Source of the DNA: a bacterium
Lineage (GTDB): Bacteria > Elusimicrobiota > Elusimicrobia > Elusimicrobiales > UBA9959
Length of the DNA stretch: 13,667 nucleotides
Direction: 5' to 3'
Assembly (NCBI GenBank): GCA_021845705.1
Contig: JAJZVJ010000020.1
Coordinates: 1 to 13,667 of the forward strand
Shown: positions 1 to 8,221 of the stretch, in pieces
Layout: every line of letters starts with the position of its first letter
How positions within the stretch are numbered: position 1 is the stretch's first letter
Program-made: the position numbers and the translations under genes
Notes under the pieces: model-generated
What the model saw: only the letters and a program-made list of their open reading frames with translations
Database searches by the model: none
What the model was told of the DNA's origin: nothing

Positions 1-642
1 CCAGGCCAGGGGCAGGACCGGCAGGGCCAGGAGCAGCACCGAAACCGCGACTACCTGCGGAGGAAGTTTCTTCATCCTGGCGGCGAAGTAATAGCAGAAC
101 AGCGCCGATACTATCAGGGCCTCCATCCCCTGGAAATAGAACATCGCCCCGCAGAGCAGGGAGGCCGTCCGGTAGGCGCCTTTGAAGAACAGCAGGATGG
201 CCAGCAGCAGGAAAGGCGCTACGAAGGCGGAGGGCTCCGGGAACCCCGTATTCATCCCCGCCAGCGCAAGCGAGACGGCGGATTTCGGGATCAGCAGCAA
301 AAAGACCGCCAGGTAGGCGGCCTTCCTTTCCTTGAAAAGCGTCATGGACAGGGCGAAAAAGGACAGGCAGGCGGCGTAGACGATAAGCCCGTGCATGACC
401 GCGAAAAGAACGCCCAGGTCCATGTGCCGCGACAACCAGCCTACGAGCACGAAATAGTAGGAGTTATAAGCCGACTGTGAATTCACGAACAGGTCGTTCG
501 CGAACAAAGAGGGATCGGCCCCCTTCAGAATGAACGGTATGTAATAGCAGTCCGGCAGATAGGAATACACGAGCAGGCTGAAAGCGGCCAGGCCCAGCAG
601 CGCGAAATAATCTTTATCCGAGAAGGTCTTAACTGTATCCAT
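1..642 (-). CDS. Polytopic membrane protein, C-terminal part cut by window edge
   Basis: The frame starts with ATG at 642 and stays open for 214 codons to base 1, so the 3' end is missing. The visible part is strongly hydrophobic, with helices at about residues 13-29, 60-72, 76-101, 108-128, 139-153, 158-186 and 196-212. The loop at 30-60 carries two acidic residues in GADPSLFAND, and PEPSAF precedes the fifth helix. This layout recalls large polytopic proteins of GT-C-like or DUF6798-like type often found in glycan loci, but I cannot assign a family. The start is one base after the flippase stop (TGA-A-ATG), with GGAGG about 10 bases upstream inside the flippase gene, so it is probably the next gene of the operon and translationally coupled. 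A role in lipid-linked sugar transfer or polysaccharide assembly is inferred from position only. Confidence 0.75.
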   Translation of the reverse strand, partial: MDTVKTFSDKDYFALLGLAAFSLLVYSYLPDCYYIPFILKGADPSLFANDLFVNSQSAYNSYYFVLVGWLSRHMDLGVLFAVMHGLIVYAACLSFFALSMTLFKERKAAYLAVFLLLIPKSAVSLALAGMNTGFPEPSAFVAPFLLLAILLFFKGAYRTASLLCGAMFYFQGMEALIVSALFCYYFAARMKKLPPQVVAVSVLLLALPVLPLAW

Positions 643-643
643 T

Positions 644-2089
644 TCAGGCCCGCCTCCCCACGGCCTCTCTCAGGAGCGCCTTATCCTCGGCGGTCAGGAC
701 GCCGCCGGCGAGCACGCAGATAAAATATACAAGCATCCCCAGAAGTACCGACAGGAACAGGTTCAGGCCCGGCAGCGAAAGAAGGACCGCGGACATGAGC
801 CCGCAAAAGGCCAGCAGTTTCACGGCCAGTCCCCATGGCGCCGTATGATAGGCGGTCCGCCTTAAAGCGTTCATGGTGAGAGCGAAGAACGCGAGCTCGG
901 ATATCACCGTGGCGACAGCGGCGCCTATATAGCCGTAACCCGGAATGAACAGAAAATTCAAAGCGACGTTCAGCAGGCAGGAATAGCCGAGCATCCGGAA
1001 GGAATCCCCCACCCTGTCCGTGGCCGCTAAAAAATGCCCCATGAAAGCGTTAAAGAACATGAAGACCGTCATTGAGGAGAGAATGGCGTAAGGCGCGGCC
1101 GAAGGCGAAAAGGCGGGGCCGTAGAACAGCCCTATTATCTTTCCGGCCAGGATGGGGCCGCCGAATGAAATTGGCAGGCCCGCGATGAGCAGGAATTTGA
1201 AGGTTTTTTCATGCGCCTTCCTTAAACCTTCGTCCGAACTTTTGAACAGCCGGGACAGAACGGGGAACACCGCTCCGAAATATACGGAGGAAAAGACCCC
1301 CGCGGCCAGGAAAAGCGTGTAAGCCACGCTGTACAGGCCCACCGCCTGTTTATCCTTGAAAAAAGAAAGCATCACGATGTCAGCGTTGAAGTACACCGTA
1401 ACGGTAAGGGCGCTCAGCCCGTAGGGGAGGATCTTGCGCAGGAGCGGCTTGAATTCCGCGGCGCCCGGCAGCGGACCAGGGCTGACGAAGCCGAGCACTG
1501 TCGCCGACATTAAGGCCAGATACGCCCCCTCGGCGGCCAGATACCCTGCGGCTATCGCGACGAGGCCGAACTTGAGAAACACGCAGGCGGCGCAAAAGGC
1601 GAGCAGCAGAACTTTATAGGACAATTCTATAAAGGCCAGGCGGCTCATTTTCTCATAGGCCCGCAGGAAGCTGCCGAAAAAACCGCCGATATTGCGGAGG
1701 ATATACGAAAGGCCTATCAGGAAAATTACCAGCAGCATCCGCCCGTCCACTTTCAGCAGCAGCCCGGCCGCCGCGATGAGCAGGATGACGAGGCCGGACA
1801 AGGAAACGCTTAAGACCAGCCCGCCAGAAAGGACTTCCGGCGCGGCCTCTTTCCTGGCCGACACCTCTTTTATTGCGTACACGCTCAGGCCGAAATCCCC
1901 TAAAATGGTAAAGAACCCGGCGAAGGCGATGGCGAAAGCGAGCTCTCCGTACCCGGCGGCGCCGAGGTACCTGGCCAGCAGGATGTTCACGGCGAAAGAG
2001 ATCAGCCGTCCGCCCGCGCTCTGGAGCAAAAGCCAGAACGTATTCCTGGAAAGCCTTTGCATTACGGTTAAGCCGCGAGTATGGGACAT
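644..2089 (-). CDS. wzx: Wzx-like polysaccharide flippase (MOP superfamily)
   Basis: This 481-residue, almost wholly hydrophobic protein has roughly 12-14 predicted membrane helices, the size and shape of Polysacc_synt/Wzx flippases, which move undecaprenyl-linked repeat units across the inner membrane. Family-like stretches are the N-terminal LARYLGAAGYGELAFA (38-53), GDFGLSVYAIKEVSAR (64-79), NADIVMLSFF (235-244) followed by GLYSVAYTLF (251-260), and FIPGYGYIGAAVATVISE (381-398). The charged tail LTAEDKALLREAVGRR is also typical. The ATG at 2089 follows the glycosyltransferase stop by one base (TGA-T-ATG), with AGGGG about 11 bases upstream. An internal ATG at 2062 would start at MQRLSRNTF, closer to the usual family N-terminus, but has no visible ribosome binding site. 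The symbol reflects the functional class, not proven orthology; substrate unknown. Confidence 0.9.
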   Translation of the reverse strand: MSHTRGLTVMQRLSRNTFWLLLQSAGGRLISFAVNILLARYLGAAGYGELAFAIAFAGFFTILGDFGLSVYAIKEVSARKEAAPEVLSGGLVLSVSLSGLVILLIAAAGLLLKVDGRMLLVIFLIGLSYILRNIGGFFGSFLRAYEKMSRLAFIELSYKVLLLAFCAACVFLKFGLVAIAAGYLAAEGAYLALMSATVLGFVSPGPLPGAAEFKPLLRKILPYGLSALTVTVYFNADIVMLSFFKDKQAVGLYSVAYTLFLAAGVFSSVYFGAVFPVLSRLFKSSDEGLRKAHEKTFKFLLIAGLPISFGGPILAGKIIGLFYGPAFSPSAAPYAILSSMTVFMFFNAFMGHFLAATDRVGDSFRMLGYSCLLNVALNFLFIPGYGYIGAAVATVISELAFFALTMNALRRTAYHTAPWGLAVKLLAFCGLMSAVLLSLPGLNLFLSVLLGMLVYFICVLAGGVLTAEDKALLREAVGRRA

Positions 2090-2090
2090 A

Positions 2091-3176
2091 TCAGCTTAAG
2101 CCCCTGTCGCGCGGGTTGCCTGCGGCCCGCCCCTCTTTACCGAATTCTTCCACGTATCCGAGCAGTTCCTTCATCCGGTGAACGTAAGTGTGGTCGCGGT
2201 AAGCCCTGGCCTGCCCCTGCCGGGCTATGGACTTTCTCTCGCTTTCATTGGCCAGGTAGTACCTCGCGCGCTCCCTTAATTCCTCCAGGCCCCTGAAGCA
2301 TACCAATTCCCTGCCGACGTCGAAAACGTCTTTCAGCCCGCTCCTGTCTTCGGTCAGGAGGAAGGCCCCGCAGGCGGTAGCTTCGAAGACCCTCATATTG
2401 GGATCGCTTTTGCCGTGGGAATGTATATTCAGGACTATCTTCGCGGCGCTATAGGCCTTAGCCAGCTCCCCGCCCCAAAGCTCCCTGCCGGTTATGAGGG
2501 GATAGAGCGGCGAATCCGGGGAGAGCTCTTTGCGCGTCACTTCCCCGGTGCCGGGAAGGTATTCCCGCACCACGGGCAGGCTCCAGATCTTGAGCTTGAA
2601 ATCTTTCAGAGCCTCCAGCGTCTTGACCCGGTCGGGGGTGAGCAGGCCTACAAAGATTATATCGCAGCCGTACCTGTCGGCCTCCTCCTTCGTAAGCTCA
2701 ACGGCGCGGTGAGCGGCCGGGGAACAGGCGAAGGTCAGAAAACGCGCGAAGCGGCAGCCGCCCGACCGGTGCACCGGCACGGAATCGGGATCGTTGGTGA
2801 AAAAAATGTCGTAGGCCGGGGATAAGCCGCTGGAAACCCCTATAAATCCCGGGTCATCTATCCACCAGTCGGCGACCGGGATGCGGAACCTCTCCCTGAT
2901 CTCGGCCACGGTTTCCGGCAGGAGTTCGTCCCCTTTGACGACCAGGACCAGGTCCGGAGAGAATCCGCGGATCCCCGAAAGCAATTTCCATTTCGCGATG
3001 CGGTATTCGAGCGGGCCGAAAATCCGCCTGCCGAGGCGGGAAGAATACCGGTACGGATGGAAGAAGAACACTCCGGCGGAGAGACCAAGTTCGCCGAAGG
3101 CCCGCTCGCAAAAAGAGGCGATCTCCGAGGATGTCCTGGAATAGGAGCAGACGATCAATATTTTTTTAACGCTCAT
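2091..3176 (-). CDS. CgeB-like GT-B glycosyltransferase
   Basis: This 361-residue soluble protein has the layout of CgeB/COG4641-type glycosyltransferases. An N-terminal Rossmann half opens with KKILIVCSYSRTSSEIA, followed by DLVLVVKGDELLPETV (75-90) and the aromatic/acidic stretch VADWWIDDPGF (101-111). The C-terminal half contains KIVLNIHSHGKSDPNMR (246-262) and VFEATACGAFLLTED (263-277), which corresponds to the nucleotide-sugar-binding helix of GT-B enzymes, with E265 as the likely conserved acid. The tail HTYVHRMKELL is also typical. It probably adds one sugar to the lipid-linked repeat unit on the cytoplasmic side; donor and acceptor cannot be read from sequence. Its first 11 bases overlap the end of the upstream methyltransferase gene. 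The ribosome binding site is weak (AGAAAG next to the ATG), so translation probably depends on coupling. Confidence 0.85.
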   Translation of the reverse strand: MSVKKILIVCSYSRTSSEIASFCERAFGELGLSAGVFFFHPYRYSSRLGRRIFGPLEYRIAKWKLLSGIRGFSPDLVLVVKGDELLPETVAEIRERFRIPVADWWIDDPGFIGVSSGLSPAYDIFFTNDPDSVPVHRSGGCRFARFLTFACSPAAHRAVELTKEEADRYGCDIIFVGLLTPDRVKTLEALKDFKLKIWSLPVVREYLPGTGEVTRKELSPDSPLYPLITGRELWGGELAKAYSAAKIVLNIHSHGKSDPNMRVFEATACGAFLLTEDRSGLKDVFDVGRELVCFRGLEELRERARYYLANESERKSIARQGQARAYRDHTYVHRMKELLGYVEEFGKEGRAAGNPRDRGLS

Positions 3177-4152
3177 TCTTTCTGGCGACCATGGTCATGG
3201 TGCTGCCGCAGCCCAGCCTGTCCGCGACGAAACCTACGCTTTTAAAAACGGCCCGCTCCGCGAAATGCGCGGCCCTTTTCCAGAACGGCCCGGGTTCCGC
3301 CCGGGCTTGCGCCACCTGGGTCCGCTCCGCGGCAAGTTCCTTCTTGCGCGGATACAGGCCCAGGTCCTGCAGCCAATGGCGGAAGCTTTCGGAATAATAC
3401 ATGGTGTCCGCCGCCTCGTATGACCTGTAGCTGACTTCGCAAACTTCAAACCCCGCCTTTTCAAGAAAAGCGCCCAAAGTACGCCTCGTATACTGGAAAA
3501 GGTGCTGCGGCAGCTTAAGTCCTACCCACTTATTCCCGAAAAGCCAGCGGTCGAAACTGCCGAAATTGGGGACCGAGATCACCAAGCGGCCGTCTTTATC
3601 CAGCAGGCGCCAGGCCTTCCGGAGAGTTCCCTCAGGATCGGAGACATGCTCGAATACATGCTGAAAATTCACCACTTTAAAAAAAGCCGCGGGATAGTCT
3701 GCCTTCTCGAAAGTTCCGGTCGAAACTTTAAGACCGAGAACTTCCCTCGCATAGGCGGCGGCGACCTCACCGGGCTCCACCCCGTAGCAGTCCCAGCCCT
3801 GCCTCGCCAGGTAGAGCAGCAGAAAACCATCACCGCACCCCACGTCCAGCAGCCTGCCCTTCGTCCCGAGGCGGATTATCGCGTCGGCCCTTTCCGCCGC
3901 GGCCACGGTCCAGGGAGCGTTGCTGATGACGGCGTCCCGCTCTGGAACCCTGTTGCGGGCCCTGGACCAGTTCTCGGCCGGGTAATACTTGAGCATCTCC
4001 TCTTTGTCAGGGCGCGGGTTCACATAAGCGAGCCCGCAGCGGCTGCACTTTACCACGGTAAAGGCTTCGCCGCTGCCCCAGTCCCTATCTATGCCGGTCA
4101 ACGCGGTTGAAAAGGCGTCAGAGCCGCAAAGCGTGCATGAAACCGTCTCCAT
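3166..4152 (-). CDS. SAM-dependent methyltransferase with N-terminal zinc ribbon
   Basis: A 328-residue class I methyltransferase of the Methyltransf_23-like group seen in glycan clusters. The N-terminus has a zinc-ribbon pattern, C6-x2-C9 and C36-x2-C39, followed by GLAYVNPRP. Motif I, the SAM-binding loop, is LLDVGCGDGF (101-110), with the acidic end of strand 2 in YGVEP (123-127). Motif FQHVFEHVSDP (163-173) and RLVISVPNFGSF (189-200) complete the core. The C-terminal third, with WLFGNKWVGLKLPQHLFQYT (203-222) and many aromatic residues, probably forms the acceptor-binding side. It likely methylates a sugar or sugar-nucleotide during repeat-unit synthesis; the acceptor is unknown. AGGAG at 4158-4162 lies five bases before ATG 4152 and decides the start. 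It follows another methyltransferase gene by 38 bases and overlaps the glycosyltransferase start. Confidence 0.88.
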   Translation of the reverse strand: METVSCTLCGSDAFSTALTGIDRDWGSGEAFTVVKCSRCGLAYVNPRPDKEEMLKYYPAENWSRARNRVPERDAVISNAPWTVAAAERADAIIRLGTKGRLLDVGCGDGFLLLYLARQGWDCYGVEPGEVAAAYAREVLGLKVSTGTFEKADYPAAFFKVVNFQHVFEHVSDPEGTLRKAWRLLDKDGRLVISVPNFGSFDRWLFGNKWVGLKLPQHLFQYTRRTLGAFLEKAGFEVCEVSYRSYEAADTMYYSESFRHWLQDLGLYPRKKELAAERTQVAQARAEPGPFWKRAAHFAERAVFKSVGFVADRLGCGSTMTMVARKNER

Positions 4153-4166
4153 TCATTCTCCTCTCA

Positions 4167-4182
4167 GCCGGGTGAACCCGGC
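4167..4182 (-). other. Short GC hairpin between the two methyltransferase genes
   Basis: The intergenic stretch contains, in the sense direction, GCCGGG-TTCA-CCCGGC: a perfect six-base GC stem with a four-base loop. It ends four bases before the AGGAG ribosome binding site of the downstream methyltransferase. No U-run follows, so it does not look like an intrinsic terminator. It could influence message stability or ribosome access. The palindrome itself is certain; a function is not. Confidence 0.45.
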
Positions 4183-4190
4183 GGCAGCCC

Positions 4191-4865
4191 CTAGGGCCGG
4201 AGGAACCTGGAAAACACCAGATCCTTCAGCCTGGAAAGCGCGTTCGACAGCTTCAGGGAAAATTCATACCTCTTCCTGAAAGCGGCCATTTTCTCTTCGT
4301 CTATTTCCCTTACGCGGCGGCACTCTATTATTGAGTACAGTTCGTAGCCCGACAGGTCTTTTTCCCTGAAATCCGCTGGTTTTACCGCTTTGACAAAGAC
4401 ACCTGGCTCCTGCGCGTCCGCTTCGATCTTCTCGATAATGCAATCCGAGAAAATAGCGCGCATGTCCTCTGCCTCGAACCGCCAGAAATCGTGCGGATAC
4501 GCGTGATAAGCGAATCCCGCGGACCGCGTGGTCAGGAGAATTACCCCGCCGGGGGCGCAGAGGTTCTTAATATTGGAAACGGCTTTCCGCCAGTCGGCGA
4601 CGTGCTCTATCATCTCCGTGGAAACGACGGCGTCGAAACTCCGGGCGCCGAATCTTTCCACGGCCCGGTCCACGGAACAGACCTGGTCGACCCCGGGGCC
4701 CCGCTCGATATCTATCCCTATATATTCCGCCGGCTTCCAGCGTTCCAACAGCTTCCTGAGACTTCCGTTCACGTCGCACGAACCTATCTCCAGGACCCGC
4801 TTGGAAAATATCTCTTTTTCGGAAAGATTAACGGCTCCAAATATTACCGAACTGGCGTTGCACAT
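4191..4865 (-). CDS. Class I SAM-dependent methyltransferase
   Basis: A 224-residue single-domain methyltransferase. The SAM-binding motif I is RVLEIGSCDVNGSL (23-36), the acidic residue after strand 2 is in YIGIDIERGPGVD (48-60), motif FDAVVSTEMIEHVADWRKA (77-95) follows, and the strand 5 region is APGGVILLTTRSAG (104-117). HDFWRFEAEDM (125-135) and SGYELYSII (172-180) match a glycan-cluster subfamily whose members usually begin with MCN and a short FGA-NLS segment, as here (MCNASSVIFGAVNLS), supporting the ATG at 4865. GGAG at 4871-4874 lies five bases upstream, a strong ribosome binding site. It probably methylates a sugar of the repeat unit. It is separated from the polymerase/ligase gene by 60 bases with no terminator or clear promoter and precedes a second, only distantly similar methyltransferase, so two different methylations are plausible. 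Confidence 0.88.
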   Translation of the reverse strand: MCNASSVIFGAVNLSEKEIFSKRVLEIGSCDVNGSLRKLLERWKPAEYIGIDIERGPGVDQVCSVDRAVERFGARSFDAVVSTEMIEHVADWRKAVSNIKNLCAPGGVILLTTRSAGFAYHAYPHDFWRFEAEDMRAIFSDCIIEKIEADAQEPGVFVKAVKPADFREKDLSGYELYSIIECRRVREIDEEKMAAFRKRYEFSLKLSNALSRLKDLVFSRFLRP

Positions 4866-4925
4866 TTTTTCTCCAATGTATCCCCCAACTGTTCCGGCAT
4901 TCTGCCACGGCCTGATACTGCCTGC

Positions 4926-6347
4926 CTAGGGCCTTTTCGCGGACGCATCAATCACAGGCGCTGCGGGGACACGCTGTTCGCTTTTAAGCAGGTACAACTT
5001 CATGATCACTGCCGTTAGGAACCAGAACGGCTCCATTATGCGCACGATCACAAAACTGTTCACGCCGAAAGACTGGAAAAGAAGACCGATAAGGGAAACC
5101 ATGAACCCTAAAGACAGCGCCCTTATATACGGCTCGTTATAAGAACGGAAAACGGTTTTGGCCGTATAAAAAAGCCGGAAAAGCATCCAGATAAAGAGCG
5201 CCAGGCCCAGTATCCCGGTTTCACCCGGAACCAGCGCGTACTGCGTGTCGCACAGGCCCACGCCGGTTACCCCCCAGCCGAAGATCGGGTGTTTGGGCAG
5301 TTTCTCAAGAAATACCCTCTTTAGGGAATATATGCGGGAAGCAGCCGAATCCTCCAACTTAATATTGCCGCCCACCCCGGTCTGGAAGATCTGCGTGGCG
5401 TACGCGCCCTGGTAGGTCATTTTTATCCGGCTCACCACTTTCTGTGATATTCCCGGAATAAAGGCCAGGGTTAAAATACCCGCGGTAACGAATCCCAGCA
5501 TGAACAGCCTCCGCTTTTTAGTCAGGAAGAAAAGCGCCGGGACCATAGCGGTAAACCCGATATAAGAAGAGCGCGAAAAAGTTATCAGGAAAGCCGGGAA
5601 CATGAAGATAAGCATGCCTGCCGCCACCAGGAATGGATACCCGGTTGCCTCGGTAACCATCGCCATAAGTAAACCGAACACTATCAGGTAATATCCCCCC
5701 AGTGAGGCCGGTTCCGACTCACTCATCTTACCGCCCAGAGGAACTTCAAAAGGCGCCGTCGCGCGCGCGTCGGAGCCGGCTCCCAGGTCATAATAGTAAT
5801 AATAGGCATAAAACGTCACCAGCACGGCCACAATAAGCCCGTAGCGCAGGTATTTCTTCACCTCGGCCTCGGACTCCACTATATTCACGGTCATGAAGTA
5901 GAGCAGAAAATACTCTACGTACTTCAGCACATAGAAGAAGGAGGCCTCAGGCCTCACGTCGCCGCGCAGCACGCCGAAAGCCGTGGAAACAACACAGATA
6001 GCCGTGTAAAGCAGAATGGGGGTTTGTACGGGGGTTGAAGTAAGGAACGGCTTATCTTTGAACATGGCCGTCTTGGCGAACCAGGACAGGAAGATGATGA
6101 CCAGCAGGATATCGTCGTAGCGCACCACGATGGAACGGCTGGCGTCCACCACGCCCCCTCCTATCTCGGGGGAAAGAAGCATTGAAAACACCAGCAGGGC
6201 GAGGCTGAGCTTAGGGGAGAAGAAAGCGAAAAGCGCCACCATCAGGGTTCCGGCCAGCACGATAAGCGTATACTGGGCCCCGGCGGCGGCCATAAAGCCC
6301 AGCCAGCCCGCGGCGGCTAAAGCTACCAGGACAATGATTATCGGCAT
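4926..6347 (-). CDS. O-antigen polymerase/ligase-like membrane protein (Wzy/WaaL type)
   Basis: This 473-residue protein has about 11-13 hydrophobic helices and fits the Wzy_C/O-antigen ligase superfamily, which joins lipid-linked glycans on the periplasmic side. Typical signs are FLITFSRSSYIGFTAMVP (253-270), a large polar loop containing SAASRIYSLKRVFLEKL (334-350), then HPIFGWGVTGVG (353-364) and VPGETGILGLALFIW (373-387), the pattern of the family's long periplasmic loop and following helix. An unusual run of aromatics, FYAYYYYYD, lies at 179-187. Sequence alone does not separate polymerase from ligase; position beside a Wzc-like regulator and a Wzx-like flippase favours polymerase. ATG 6347 follows the kinase stop (TGA at 6358-6356) by eight bases, without a recognisable ribosome binding site, so coupling to the upstream gene is likely. 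The C-terminus (about 455-473) is polar and Ala/Pro-rich. Confidence 0.85.
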   Translation of the reverse strand: MPIIIVLVALAAAGWLGFMAAAGAQYTLIVLAGTLMVALFAFFSPKLSLALLVFSMLLSPEIGGGVVDASRSIVVRYDDILLVIIFLSWFAKTAMFKDKPFLTSTPVQTPILLYTAICVVSTAFGVLRGDVRPEASFFYVLKYVEYFLLYFMTVNIVESEAEVKKYLRYGLIVAVLVTFYAYYYYYDLGAGSDARATAPFEVPLGGKMSESEPASLGGYYLIVFGLLMAMVTEATGYPFLVAAGMLIFMFPAFLITFSRSSYIGFTAMVPALFFLTKKRRLFMLGFVTAGILTLAFIPGISQKVVSRIKMTYQGAYATQIFQTGVGGNIKLEDSAASRIYSLKRVFLEKLPKHPIFGWGVTGVGLCDTQYALVPGETGILGLALFIWMLFRLFYTAKTVFRSYNEPYIRALSLGFMVSLIGLLFQSFGVNSFVIVRIMEPFWFLTAVIMKLYLLKSEQRVPAAPVIDASAKRP

Positions 6348-6355
6348 TGGAATTA

Positions 6356-8212
6356 TCAGCGGCGCGCGTAGTTCTTGTAGTCTTTGTAGTAGTAGCCGTA
6401 CTGCGGGCCCATCTCGGAGGCTCTCACCCCGTTAAGGACCACCCCTATCATATGCGCGTTAGCGTTGGTTATCTGGTCTCCGGCGCGTTTCAGGGCGCCG
6501 CGGGCTATCTTGCCGGCCTTGTATACCAGCACAACCCCGTCCGAGGCGTGCTTCGCAATGGTCACCGCGTCCACAAAAAGCAGGACCGGCGGCGCGTCGA
6601 AAACTATCATGTCGAACTCGCCCTTGAGTTCTTCCATCAGGTCCCGCCAGGCGGCGCCGTCCAGGATGTCCACCACGTTTTCCGGCTGGGTGCCGCAGTT
6701 GAGAACTTTAAGGTTCTCAATGCCCGAAAACCGCATCAGCTGGTCGAAGTCCAGCCCGCCCATAATAAAATCGGCGCTCTCAAGCACGGCTTCCCGCCAG
6801 TCCGCCTTGCCAGACAGCACGTCGCTCAGGCCCGGCTCTTTGTGGGTGCCGAAGATCTCGTTAATAGCGGGGCGCCTCAGGTCCGCGTCCACCAGCAGCG
6901 TCTTAAGCCCGGAATGCGCGCTGGCCAGGGCGAAATTAACCGCGGTCAGGGTCTTGCCCTCGGCGGCGCCGGCGGAGCTTATCACCAGCGCCACGCTCTC
7001 TTTGGTCTTCAGGTTGGACATGATATTGGTGCGCATCGTGTGATAGGACTCTATCACTCCGGAGGCGTAGCGCTTGTTCACTATCAGCACGCTCCTGAAA
7101 GCGTCCACGGTATAACGCTCTTTCTTGAAAATATTGGTAAGCCAGTTATCCAGGTGCTTTTCGCTCAGGATATTGGGGATTATCCCCAGTACCGGCAGCT
7201 TCATGAAACTTTCTATATCTTCTATGGTGGAAATTGAAACGTCCAGGTTCTCAAGCAGGAAAACCACTACCACGGCTATGAACAGGCCCAGCACCGCGCC
7301 CACCATCATGTTCAGGCTGCGATTGGGGGAGATAGGGGAATGTTCCGGCATGGGCCGGTTCACCACGCTTACGAAGGAAACCATGGAAGAGACGCCCAGC
7401 TTGGCTTCTTCGTTCTGCTTGTTTAGCGTGGTGTAAAGGTCCTCCTGCATGCGCAGCTCCCGGCTTATCCGGGCCAGCGCCACCTCCTGGGCGGGAATCT
7501 CCTCCAGTTTGCTCTCCATAACGTCTATGCGCTGCTGCAGGCTTACGACCTCGGGATAATTGGGGGTATATTTTTCAAGCAGATCGCGTTTCTTTATCTC
7601 CAGGTCCGCCAGCTGGTTGGCTATCGCGTCACCGAGGCCGGTTTTGGGGTTCTTCTCTATGAAATTCTGCTTCTGCCTCTCCAGCGAGCGCAGGCTGTTC
7701 TCCACCTCGTCCTTGCGCGCCGTGATATCCTCCAGGGTTTTCCGGGCCTGGCGGCTTTTCTGTTCCAGGTCGAAGTCGCGATAAGCGTCTATCACGGCCG
7801 AGACGATGTCCGCGGCGCGGACGGGATCGGCGTTATACCCGGTAATGGAAATAAGGTTGGAATCCTGAAGGCGGTCCACTTTGTAGGAACCGGCTATCTC
7901 GGCGGTGGACCCGGGCCCGGGGGACATGCCCAGCCTGGCGGCGGCGCGCTCCGAGATCTGCGAAGAAGTTATGACCTTCATCTCCGTGGCCACGGCGCTC
8001 CAGGGGTCGAAATCGTCGGCGGAGGAGCCGGGGATCCTGGCATAGGAAGACGGCGGCTTTATATTGATAAGGGCCTGGCTTTTGTAAACGGTGGGCTGCA
8101 TGCGCGTATAGAACAGCGTCGAGAAGACCGTCACGGAGAAGATCAGCAGCGCTATCCATTTCCGGCGGTTGACTATGCGCCAGTAATCGTACAGGGTCAG
8201 TTCTGCGTTCAT
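6356..8212 (-). CDS. wzc: Wzc-like polysaccharide co-polymerase fused to BY-tyrosine kinase
   Basis: A 618-residue fusion in usual Wzc order. The N-terminal Wzz domain has a first membrane helix at about 19-36, a long periplasmic helical region (about 150-270), the proline-rich motif PMPEHSPISPNRS (287-299) and a second helix at about 302-320. The cytoplasmic kinase follows: SYHTMRTNI (389-397), Walker A SSAGAAEGKT (412-421, K420), Walker A' LLVDADLRRP (439-448), Walker B MIVFDAPP (535-542), and a C-terminal tyrosine cluster with Tyr605, 607, 608, 609, 612 and 615, the usual autophosphorylation tail. It should control polymer length and couple the polymerase to the exporter. The common PGEGK of the P-loop reads AAEGK, still within the P-loop consensus. 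AGGA lies just upstream of ATG 8212, nine bases after the exporter stop. No Wzb-type phosphatase gene is visible nearby. Confidence 0.93.
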   Translation of the reverse strand: MNAELTLYDYWRIVNRRKWIALLIFSVTVFSTLFYTRMQPTVYKSQALINIKPPSSYARIPGSSADDFDPWSAVATEMKVITSSQISERAAARLGMSPGPGSTAEIAGSYKVDRLQDSNLISITGYNADPVRAADIVSAVIDAYRDFDLEQKSRQARKTLEDITARKDEVENSLRSLERQKQNFIEKNPKTGLGDAIANQLADLEIKKRDLLEKYTPNYPEVVSLQQRIDVMESKLEEIPAQEVALARISRELRMQEDLYTTLNKQNEEAKLGVSSMVSFVSVVNRPMPEHSPISPNRSLNMMVGAVLGLFIAVVVVFLLENLDVSISTIEDIESFMKLPVLGIIPNILSEKHLDNWLTNIFKKERYTVDAFRSVLIVNKRYASGVIESYHTMRTNIMSNLKTKESVALVISSAGAAEGKTLTAVNFALASAHSGLKTLLVDADLRRPAINEIFGTHKEPGLSDVLSGKADWREAVLESADFIMGGLDFDQLMRFSGIENLKVLNCGTQPENVVDILDGAAWRDLMEELKGEFDMIVFDAPPVLLFVDAVTIAKHASDGVVLVYKAGKIARGALKRAGDQITNANAHMIGVVLNGVRASEMGPQYGYYYKDYKNYARR

Positions 8213-8221
8213 AAAGTCCTG

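Noticed and set aside
3288..3306. Strong GC palindrome (seven-base arms, five-base loop) in the zinc-ribbon methyltransferase gene
   Set aside because: Lies inside coding sequence with no U-run; likely a by-product of Pro/Gly/Arg codons.
3502..4110. A 202-codon plus-strand frame opposite the zinc-ribbon methyltransferase
   Set aside because: Lies wholly inside a gene with clear methyltransferase motifs and shows no recognisable motif itself.
6347..7237. A 296-codon plus-strand frame opposite the Wzc-like gene
   Set aside because: Shadow of a strongly recognisable kinase gene; the translation has His/Gly/Val-rich composition and no domain pattern.
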